Shown piece by piece: positions 1 through 5,122 of a stretch of DNA of 5,253 nucleotides. The stretch is from positions 1 through 5,253 of the forward strand of contig CANGHM010000046.1 in NCBI GenBank assembly GCA_947453775.1. Direction: 5' to 3'. The DNA is from Rickettsiales bacterium (lineage in GTDB: Bacteria; Pseudomonadota; Alphaproteobacteria; Rickettsiales; Rickettsiaceae). Under the pieces are notes generated by a model that searched no databases, had not been told where the DNA came from, and worked only from the letters and a program-made list of their open reading frames with translations. Position numbers and translations under genes: made by a program. Within the stretch, counting starts at the first letter, position 1. Every line of letters begins with the position of its first letter.

Positions 1-287
1 AATATAAAACCACCATAGCACATTGCCAAACTAGCTATTTATAATATATCGCTAAGGTAAAATTAGTTGCACAGCAAGCTTCATTGATTTTCTTAGCCTT
101 TTGCAAAGATAATTTTTTACTCAGGCATGTTTGATTGTTGATTTCTATATTAATTTAGCAACCCCCTATGATTGGGTCAAAAATATCATTGCTATTTATT
201 ATAAATTATGCTATCTTCGAAAAGGTTTTATGAATGCATCAAGGCTTTAATACCAAAGCAATGAAAAAATATAAATACCTATCTCAA
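1..287. other. AT-rich region upstream of the tRNA with no recognisable gene
   Basis: I see no convincing gene here. The longest open stretch I checked is about 39 codons on the minus strand (roughly 154 down to a TAG at 35-37); it has no ATG and no recognisable protein motif. A plus-strand frame that is open from the window edge ends at a TAA near 42-44 and could be the last dozen codons of an upstream gene, but nothing supports that. The only signal I can propose is a promoter for the downstream tRNA. Confidence 0.5.
189..217 (+). promoter_or_regulatory. Candidate sigma70-type promoter for tRNA-Arg
   Basis: TTGCTA (189-194, 4 of 6 to the -35 consensus) and TATCTT (212-217, 4 of 6 to the -10 consensus) are 17 bp apart. 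The -10 is preceded by TG plus one base (209-211), as in extended -10 promoters. Transcription would start near 224, giving a leader of about 64 nt before the mature tRNA. The match is moderate and AT-rich DNA yields such pairs by chance, so this is only a candidate. Confidence 0.35.
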
Positions 288-364
288 GCGCCCTTAGCTC
301 AGCAGGATAGAGCAACAGATTTCTAATCTGTGGGTCAAAGGTTCGAATCCTTTAGGGCGCACCA
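288..364 (+). tRNA. tRNA-Arg (anticodon UCU)
   Basis: The cloverleaf can be folded by hand. The acceptor stem GCGCCCT (288-294) pairs perfectly with AGGGCGC (354-360). The D-arm has GCTC/GAGC. The anticodon stem ACAGA (315-319) pairs with TCTGT (327-331) around the 7-nt loop TTTCTAA, placing anticodon TCT at 322-324. The variable loop is GGGTC. The T-arm AAAGG/CCTTT encloses the invariant TTCGAAT. Discriminator A361 is followed by an encoded CCA (362-364). The UCU anticodon reads AGA and, by wobble, AGG arginine codons. No neighbouring tRNA is visible and no obvious terminator follows directly. Confidence 0.97.
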
Positions 365-459
365 AAAATACATATCCTATTTGTTGCAAATAAATTATAC
401 TCCTTAGCTTGAAATCTTTTCATTATCATTTTATTTAAAAGTGTTTTTTATGATACAAT

Positions 460-508
460 AAAAGCAGGTTTATTAGTAATTATGTCACTTTGGATACATA
501 CTGCTTTT
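460..508 (+). repeat. Imperfect inverted repeat, possible weak terminator or RNA structure
   Basis: AAAAGCAG (460-467) is the exact reverse complement of CTGCTTTT (501-508). Inside the 33-nt loop, TATGT (481-485) can pair with ACATA (496-500) and would stack directly on the outer stem, leaving a one-sided bulge of about 13 nt. The right arm ends in a T-run. It could act as a weak bidirectional terminator after the tRNA, but the stem is short and AT-rich and the bulge is large. Confidence 0.3.
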
Positions 509-610
509 TATAGCAATAATATATAAAAACTTGTTTAGATGAACTGATGTATAGTGATAGACTCAAAGTGTGTTAAAACAGATTTTATGAATCTAAGAAT
601 TTGTTGATGA

Positions 611-640
611 TTAAGAAAAACATTCATTAGTAATTATGAT
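611..640 (+). promoter_or_regulatory. Candidate promoter for the TspO-like gene
   Basis: TTAAGA (611-616, 4 of 6 to -35) and TATGAT (635-640, 5 of 6 to -10) are 18 bp apart. Transcription would begin near 647, about 10 nt before the ATG at 657 and overlapping the AAAAGGG ribosome-binding sequence. If this promoter is real, the earlier ATG at 636 lies inside the -10 box and cannot be the start. Such matches are common in AT-rich DNA. Confidence 0.22.
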
Positions 641-656
641 TGCACAAAAGGGTAAT

Positions 657-1430
657 ATGACGACTTTTTTGCGATATGCAAATTTGATTTTTGCTTTTGG
701 GCAAATTTTTGCTTCTTATATAGCTTATTGGGTTGACTTTGGCATGTCTTTGTCCGAGATAAGTCGAATCTTCCCCTTTCCGCTTCTGCCTCCTGGATGG
801 GCATTTTCTATTTGGGGCCCATTGTTTATATTAATTATATTATTTGGAGTTGCGCAGTTTTTGCCCACCAATCAACATGACCCATTATTATATAAGTTGC
901 GCTATAAAACAGCCTTTGCATTTGCTGTCACAACTTTATGGGTCGCTATAACTCAGCTCATGGATGTTGGTAATGCAGATTTTCTTTTTGCTCTAGCCGT
1001 GCTGGGATTTTCCCTTAGCTCAGTTATGACATTATCTAGATACTATAAATATTTAAATAACTTACAATATTACTGCTATTATTTGCCAATCAGCGCATTC
1101 GCCGGATGGATTACTATTGCCAGCCTTATTACACTTTCTATGGCTTTAAAATATAGTATTTTTGATAATTTTGGTTTGAGCGATACGGCTATCAGTATCA
1201 TATTATTAGTGTGCGCCATGGCTTTTGTAGCATATATTTTTGCATTATCTAACCATAACATTATATATTTGCTGCCAGTGATATGGGGTTTATACAGTAT
1301 ATCCGTTGACAAGTACATCAATAAGAATTACGCTATAGCATGCACTAGCGCGATTTGCCAGGCAGTATGCATTGGCATGGCTCTATATGCAAGACACAAA
1401 ATCAAGAATAAAAATATATTTAAAAAATGA
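657..1430 (+). CDS. TspO/MBR-related multi-pass membrane protein
   Basis: This is a hydrophobic protein of about 257 residues with roughly seven or eight membrane segments and a basic tail (KIKNKNIFKK). Residues 45-58 (PPGWAFSIWGPLFI) and 143-156 (LPISAFAGWITIAS) match the two signatures I associate with the long TspO/MBR-related ('tryptophan-rich sensory protein-like') family, whose members carry P-x-G-[YW]-x-F-S-I-W-G-x-[IL]-[YF] and later GWIT[VI]A. Classical TspO is shorter, about 160 residues with five helices, and binds tetrapyrroles and sterols; the ligand of the longer relatives is unknown to me. An in-frame ATG at 636 would add seven residues. I prefer 657 because AAAAGGG (646-652) sits just upstream, whereas nothing resembling a ribosome site precedes 636. 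The stop TGA lies in the palindrome AAAATGATCATTTT (1424-1437). The gene stands alone, separated by about 100 bp from the next one. Membrane nature is secure; the family call is moderately so. Confidence 0.7.
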   Translation: MTTFLRYANLIFAFGQIFASYIAYWVDFGMSLSEISRIFPFPLLPPGWAFSIWGPLFILIILFGVAQFLPTNQHDPLLYKLRYKTAFAFAVTTLWVAITQLMDVGNADFLFALAVLGFSLSSVMTLSRYYKYLNNLQYYCYYLPISAFAGWITIASLITLSMALKYSIFDNFGLSDTAISIILLVCAMAFVAYIFALSNHNIIYLLPVIWGLYSISVDKYINKNYAIACTSAICQAVCIGMALYARHKIKNKNIFKK

Positions 1431-1445
1431 TCATTTTAAATAAGA

Positions 1446-1481
1446 CTTTCACTAGCTTTCACAATGCTTCTTATTTATAAT
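1446..1481 (+). promoter_or_regulatory. Candidate promoter and tandem operator-like motif before the CNNM/CorC gene
   Basis: A perfect -10 hexamer TATAAT lies at 1476-1481, about 50 bp before the next start codon. No good -35 hexamer is present at 16-18 bp. In that position the sequence instead has CTTTCAC twice, at 1446-1452 and 1456-1462, exactly 10 bp apart. Two identical heptamers one helical turn apart on the same face, over a missing -35 box, is the arrangement expected of an activator site, but no regulator is identified and chance cannot be excluded. Confidence 0.35.
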
Positions 1482-1531
1482 CAAATGATGCGTGGATTGA
1501 TACCTCATATTTTATACTACAAATTTTTTAG

Positions 1532-2773
1532 ATGACCCTATTAACGATTGCAATAGTTGTTTGTTTTCTTATTATCTCTGCTATTTGCTCAGCAATTGAA
1601 ACTGCTTTTACCGCCGCCTCACCTGCTAAAATTCATAAGCTTAAATCTCGTGGCAATATTTTGGCACATAAAGGCCTGCAGCTTATTAAAATTAAAGATA
1701 AGGTTATTAGTACTTTTTTAATTTTATATAGTATATTCAATACCTTTGCCACCACCCTGGCTACTAGCATGTTCATTAGTCTATTGGGAGATGAAGGCAT
1801 GTTTATATCTTCTTTAGTTATGGCCACGGTAATTATTATTTTTGCAGAAGTCTTGCCCAAAGCCATCGCAGTTGCTAAATCTGAGAATGTCGTTGTGCAA
1901 ACATCTAATATAGTAGAGTTTTGTCTGAAAATTATGATGCCCATAAACCTTTCAGTAAGCTATATCGTTAGACTTTTTTGTTTTATTTTCAGAATCAATT
2001 TAGTTCAGCACACTTCAGCTTTTGATGAAATGCGCAGCATGGTACGGCATTATCATGTGGAAGGAGATGTGCAAAAAATTGACCGCGATATGATAGACGG
2101 CGTACTAGATATTAGCCACATGTTGCTAGATGATGTAATGATTCATCGCAGCAAAATTCATTCTATTTCCTGCGATTTACCAGTTAAAGACATGATTGAG
2201 CATGTGATGAGTTTTAAACATAGCCGCGTACCTCTGTGGAAAGACAATAGCGAAAATATCGTTGGAGTTTTAGACGTCAAAAAGCTTTTATTACTGCTAT
2301 ATACCAATAATTTTGATTATAACACCATCACCATATCTGCAGCGATTAGTGAGCCTTGGTTTGTACCAGAAACGGTATTAGTAAAAACTCAGCTGCAGCA
2401 TTTTAAAGACAGATCAGATCAAATTGCTTTCGTAATAGATGAATATGGCGATCTACAAGGTATGGTAACCTTAAAGGATATAATCGATGAAATAGTTGGT
2501 CATGTGCACGAAGGAACTCCTGGCTTGAGTAGCTCTATTCGCAAAGTAGGTAATAAATACATCATTGATGGTGCAACAACAGTGCGAGAAATAAACCGCG
2601 AACTAGACTTAAATCTGCCTGAAGACGATGCAAACACGATCGCTGGATTAATCATTAATCATATAGGCACAATGCCTCAAAAGGATCAGGAAATCATATT
2701 AGGTGGACTGAAAATTATTGTTGGCAAAAGATCAGGTAACAAGATTTTAAATGTCACTATCTTTATAGACTAA
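1532..2773 (+). CDS. HlyC/CorC (CNNM) family membrane protein with CBS pair, CorB/YfjD-like
   Basis: This 413-residue protein has the full CNNM/CorC architecture. Residues 1-155 are the DUF21/CNNM membrane domain, with the typical opening SAICSAIETAFTAAS (16-30) and the motif FAEVLPK (104-110). A linker (165-200) has the EMRSMV and EGDVQKIDRDMIDGVLD pattern of alphaproteobacterial CorB/YfjD-like proteins. A CBS pair follows: the first around 202-260 (DDVMIHRSKIHSI, then HSRVPLW and IVGVLDVKKLL), the second around 270-325 (FVIDEYGDLQGMVTLKDIIDEIVG). Residues 335-413 form the CorC_HlyC C-terminal domain (DGATTVREINRELDLNLPEDD, then TIAGLIINHIGTMP). Relatives act in Mg2+/Co2+ export or resistance at the inner membrane, with the CBS pair sensing Mg-ATP. 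Older annotations of 'hemolysin' (TlyC) for this family are not supported as a function here. A TAG directly precedes the ATG in frame, fixing the earliest start; there is no clear Shine-Dalgarno. It is probably co-transcribed with holC. Confidence 0.93.
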   Translation: MTLLTIAIVVCFLIISAICSAIETAFTAASPAKIHKLKSRGNILAHKGLQLIKIKDKVISTFLILYSIFNTFATTLATSMFISLLGDEGMFISSLVMATVIIIFAEVLPKAIAVAKSENVVVQTSNIVEFCLKIMMPINLSVSYIVRLFCFIFRINLVQHTSAFDEMRSMVRHYHVEGDVQKIDRDMIDGVLDISHMLLDDVMIHRSKIHSISCDLPVKDMIEHVMSFKHSRVPLWKDNSENIVGVLDVKKLLLLLYTNNFDYNTITISAAISEPWFVPETVLVKTQLQHFKDRSDQIAFVIDEYGDLQGMVTLKDIIDEIVGHVHEGTPGLSSSIRKVGNKYIIDGATTVREINRELDLNLPEDDANTIAGLIINHIGTMPQKDQEIILGGLKIIVGKRSGNKILNVTIFID

Positions 2774-2781
2774 ATATTTGC

Positions 2782-3273
2782 ATGATTAATAGTTTTAATT
2801 TATATCAAACTAGTAGCGCAAATATTTTAAAATCCGCTTGCTTGATGCTGCAAAAATGCTATCAAGAAAAGATGAAAACTTTAGTTTTAACCAAAAATCA
2901 TGAAATGAGTATAGCGCTTGATAATACCCTTTGGACCTTTGCACAAAAAAGCTTCATTCCTCACGCCTTATATACTGATGAAATGTTTGATGAGCATCCA
3001 ATCATTATCTCAGACCAAGGTATTATAGAGGCAAATTTTACTGCCTTAGTGCTAATTGAAAGATTCGATATTGCCCCCAATACAATTAGCCCAGACAAGC
3101 TAAAAGAAGATAAAAAAAGCCCCAATATCATCCCAAATAATTATAGTAAAGTAATGTGCTTTATTGATGCGCCTGATAAATCTGCGGCCATTGCATTTAG
3201 AGCTTTGCAGCAATACCAAAATACTAACTATTACACCCAAGGGAGTGATAATCGCTGGAGCGCAATCATTTAA
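2782..3273 (+). CDS. holC: DNA polymerase III chi subunit
   Basis: This 163-residue soluble protein matches the chi subunit of the polymerase III clamp-loader complex, which in known systems binds psi and the C-terminal tail of SSB and links the holoenzyme to coated lagging-strand DNA. Landmarks in order: an N-terminal FNLYQTS strand (5-11); KTLVLTKN (32-39); the signature LWTFAQKSFIPHAL (50-63), the family's LW-[TS]-[FY] then SF-[IL]-PH; HPIIIS (72-77); and the C-terminal half KVMCFIDAPDKSAAIAFRAL (123-142), ending in a YYTQ...RW pattern as in alphaproteobacterial chi. It is slightly longer than the E. coli protein (147 residues), mostly through a polar loop at about 98-121. It begins 8 bp after the CNNM/CorC gene stop, without a visible Shine-Dalgarno, so translational coupling is plausible. 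Its stop is in the overlap TAATG with a short downstream frame. In many proteobacteria holC follows pepA; here it does not. Confidence 0.88.
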   Translation: MINSFNLYQTSSANILKSACLMLQKCYQEKMKTLVLTKNHEMSIALDNTLWTFAQKSFIPHALYTDEMFDEHPIIISDQGIIEANFTALVLIERFDIAPNTISPDKLKEDKKSPNIIPNNYSKVMCFIDAPDKSAAIAFRALQQYQNTNYYTQGSDNRWSAII

Positions 3274-3448
3274 TGGGAAATTCTGCTCAGATCCAGCAAA
3301 AAGATGCTAAAGATCTTGCACATATCGGATGAACATATTTATTGATTATTTTCTTGAATTCAATATGGAGTTTTCTCAGTTTGTCGTATATACTTAAATG
3401 AGTGTTGCTTAAATGCTTATTGTTTTTTTTACGATATCTGATCAATGA
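3273..3448 (+). other. Spacer tiled by overlapping mini-ORFs between holC and the MFS gene
   Basis: The 171 bases between holC and the transporter contain four tiny ATG-initiated frames whose ends touch. holC ends in TAATG, where ATG 3273 opens a 19-codon frame (MGNSAQIQQKDAKDLAHIG). That frame ends at TGA 3330-3332, overlapped as ATGA by ATG 3329 of a 22-codon frame (MNIFIDYFLEF...) ending at TAA 3395-3397. Next is a directly abutting 4-codon frame (3398-3412), then an abutting 11-codon frame (3413-3448) whose TGA overlaps the MFS start as ATGA. The first has GGAG (3257-3260) about 12 nt upstream; the others have no ribosome site. I do not recognise any product. It may be a re-initiation path, the remains of a decayed gene, or chance. 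A TATACT (3389-3394) could be a -10 box, but its -35 partner is poor. Confidence 0.3.
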
Positions 3449-4686
3449 AGCAAAATCAAATTCTATTATCGGCTATTTCAGGTAATATACTGGAGTACTA
3501 CGATTTTACTGTTTATACAGTTTTTATAACCGTAATTGGTAAGGTTTTTTTTCCTGAGGCATCTGCTCTCTCTCAAACTCTTTCAGCTTTAGCAATTTTT
3601 GCAGTAGGCTTTATTACCAGGCCTATAGGAGGCATACTATTTGGCTATATAGCCGACTCATTTGGTCGCAGGATCTCCTTGATTCTCTCGATGTTAGGTA
3701 TGACGATTCCAACTTTTTGCATCGGCATTACCCCATCATATTCACAAATAGGTATTTTTGCCCCTATTTTACTGGTGTTGTTTCGTTTATTACAAGGTTT
3801 GTGCATTAGTGGTGAGGGAGCTGGTACAGCTATTTTTGTACTAGAGCACAAACATAATTTGCGCCCTGGCTTGGTTAGCAGCGTAGTGCATGCATCAAAT
3901 ATTGTAGGGACTATTGTGGCTTCTTTTGTTGGTTTGATCATATCCCATTATTTTCCCACCAGCGATTATCACTGGCGCTTTGCCTTCATTCTTGGTGGAT
4001 GCTTTGGTTTGTGTTCGCTATATTTGCGCCTTAAGCTTTCTGAAACCCCTGTGTTTCAAGCGGTGATTGCAAAAAAAATGCTACTACGCTCACCGTTTTC
4101 ACATGTTTTTAAAAAATCTTGGAGAGCGATGGTGCTAACTTTTTTTTGTGGCGCATTAGTCAGTAGCATAGTTTATTTGGTCAAAACTTATGTAAGGGTG
4201 TTTTATCACGATGTGTTAATGCTAGACGATAAAATATCGCTATTTTATTTATCTTATGCATGCTTTATTTTAATGATTTCAATGCCTTTTTTTGGCTATT
4301 TAAGCGATTTATTTGACAGACGAAAATTAATCATCATCTCTAGCACATCCATTGCCATACTAATTATACCAACCCTAATGTTAATGGCGCGCAGTAGTTT
4401 AATTGAGCACATAATTGGCCTGACTTTACTTGGAGTATTAGCTGGTAGCGTTTCAGGAATTTCGTATCTTTTTATTATCACTTTATTTAAACCAGAAGAG
4501 CGTTTTTCCGGCGTAGCATTTAGCTATAACGCAGGTATTGCTATGTTTGGCGGCACATCTGCATCAATCGCAAGTTATTTGGTCGATTATACCGGTCAAT
4601 ATTATGCCCCAGGTTTTTATATTATATTTACCGCTTTTATGTTTTTAGTAGCTGTATTTTCTATGCACAAAAGCATTAAGCCATAA
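3445..4686 (+). CDS. MHS-family (ProP-like) MFS transporter
   Basis: This 413-residue, twelve-helix major facilitator carries the marks of the metabolite:H+ symporter (MHS) branch. GNILEYYDFTVY (13-24) is the typical N-terminal GxxxEWYDF-like motif. RPIGGILFGYIADSFGRR (59-76) contains the loop 2-3 signature G-x3-D-x2-GRR. RLLQGLCISGEGAG (114-127) lies in helix 4. Pseudo-symmetrical GYLSDLFDRRK (284-294) falls in the second half. EERFSGVAFSYNAGIAMFGG (351-370) is the family's ER-x-SG/YN-x-FGG segment. MHS members import osmolytes or carboxylates such as proline, betaine, citrate or alpha-ketoglutarate with protons. Intracellular alphaproteobacteria often carry several ProP-like copies, but the substrate cannot be read from sequence, so no symbol is given. 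The start has no Shine-Dalgarno and overlaps a mini-ORF stop as ATGA; the ATG is well placed because the EYYDF motif follows 13 residues later. yraN begins 7 bp after its stop. Confidence 0.93.
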   Translation: MKQNQILLSAISGNILEYYDFTVYTVFITVIGKVFFPEASALSQTLSALAIFAVGFITRPIGGILFGYIADSFGRRISLILSMLGMTIPTFCIGITPSYSQIGIFAPILLVLFRLLQGLCISGEGAGTAIFVLEHKHNLRPGLVSSVVHASNIVGTIVASFVGLIISHYFPTSDYHWRFAFILGGCFGLCSLYLRLKLSETPVFQAVIAKKMLLRSPFSHVFKKSWRAMVLTFFCGALVSSIVYLVKTYVRVFYHDVLMLDDKISLFYLSYACFILMISMPFFGYLSDLFDRRKLIIISSTSIAILIIPTLMLMARSSLIEHIIGLTLLGVLAGSVSGISYLFIITLFKPEERFSGVAFSYNAGIAMFGGTSASIASYLVDYTGQYYAPGFYIIFTAFMFLVAVFSMHKSIKP

Positions 4687-4693
4687 GTATAAT

Positions 4694-5050
4694 GTGAGCA
4701 GGCTGAGTTCTTATAATTTTGGTATTATAGCGGAATATTTCGCTCTTTGCTGGTACTTTTTTCATTTATGCATCACACTCAAACATCGATTTAAAACCAA
4801 ATTTGGCGAGATAGATTTAATTTGCCAAAGATTTAATACCATTATTTTTGTAGAGGTGAAATTCCGCTCACAAGATTATGACGAAATCCTTTGCTCCGCC
4901 AAACAACAGCACAGGATGATTCGTAGTGCTGAATTTTTTTTGCTCAAACACCCTTGCTACAGATCTCATCAACTACGCTTTGATCTTATATTAATAAGAC
5001 CATATCGATTACCTTTACGCATTAAGAATTTTATTAATATTGGGCAATAA
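4694..5050 (+). CDS. YraN family (UPF0102) endonuclease-fold protein
   Basis: This 118-residue protein is of the usual size for the YraN/UPF0102 family, which has a restriction-endonuclease-like (PD-(D/E)xK) fold. The expected active-site pattern is visible: E14 in the N-terminal helix (AEYFA), D41 in GEIDLI (38-43), and E54 and K56 in FVEVKFRS (52-59). The C-terminal half retains KQQHRMIRSAEFFL and LRFDLILI, corresponding to the family's conserved helix and RFD strand. The physiological role is poorly defined; a link to DNA recombination or repair has been suggested from fold and context, and activity here is inferred. The start is GTG (4694-4696). The overlapping ATG at 4692 is followed immediately by TGA and cannot be used, and later starts would remove E14. 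The gene follows the MFS stop by 7 bp and is probably co-transcribed with it. It converges on polA. Confidence 0.88.
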   Translation: MSRLSSYNFGIIAEYFALCWYFFHLCITLKHRFKTKFGEIDLICQRFNTIIFVEVKFRSQDYDEILCSAKQQHRMIRSAEFFLLKHPCYRSHQLRFDLILIRPYRLPLRIKNFINIGQ

Positions 5051-5056
5051 TATCGC

Positions 5057-5122
5057 CCTCAAATCAATTGACTATACATAGCGCAGTGACGAAGCCAGCA
5101 AACCTCAAATCAATTTACTATA
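5057..5122. repeat. 20-bp direct repeat pair with 46-bp period between yraN and polA
   Basis: CCTCAAATCAATTGACTATA (5057-5076) recurs as CCTCAAATCAATTTACTATA (5103-5122) with one mismatch (G5070 versus T5116). The intervening 26 bases include GCGCAGTGACGAAGC (5080-5094). The second copy overlaps the last Leu codon and the stop codon of polA on the minus strand. The pair may be a partial tandem repeat (about 1.4 units of 46 bp) or a short inserted element flanked by a duplication. No T-tailed hairpin terminator is visible between the two convergent genes. Confidence 0.8.

Larger units (their letters stand above)
365..656. other. Intergenic region between tRNA-Arg and the TspO-like gene
   Basis: These 292 bases contain no supportable gene. 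They hold an imperfect inverted repeat (460-508), a 13-bp direct repeat ATTAGTAATTATG at 472-484 and 626-638, and a possible promoter just before the next gene. The ATG ending the first repeat copy opens a frame of only 14 codons, which I do not call as a gene. Confidence 0.5.

Noticed and set aside
35..154. Minus-strand open stretch of about 39 codons
   Set aside because: It has no ATG, no ribosome site and no recognisable motif. Short open frames like this are common in AT-rich DNA.
288..364. tRNA 3' end as an attachment site for an integrated element
   Set aside because: No second copy of the tRNA 3' sequence, no integrase and no phage-like gene appear in the window.
1079..1321. Minus-strand frame of 80 codons opposite the TspO-like gene
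   Set aside because: It lies wholly inside a plus-strand gene with clear family motifs and shows no motif of its own; it is a shadow frame.
1424..1437. Palindrome AAAATGATCATTTT at the stop of the TspO-like gene as a terminator
   Set aside because: The 14-bp palindrome is perfect but has no loop, only two G-C pairs and no T-tract after it, so it would not make a stable terminator hairpin.
1633..1944. Minus-strand frame of 103 codons opposite the CNNM/CorC gene
   Set aside because: It is antisense to the conserved DUF21 domain and has no family resemblance; it is a shadow frame.
1532..2773. Hemolysin/toxin function for the CNNM/CorC protein
   Set aside because: The 'hemolysin' label on this family is historical. 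The full membrane-plus-CBS-plus-CorC architecture points to cation transport or homeostasis.
3645..3941. Minus-strand frame of 98 codons opposite the MFS gene
   Set aside because: It is antisense to the conserved loop 2-3 and helix 4 motifs of the transporter, with no features of its own. The 61-codon minus-strand frame at 4296-4481 is rejected for the same reason.
5057..5122. CRISPR array
   Set aside because: There are only two repeat copies, one overlapping a gene end, with no third copy and no cas genes.
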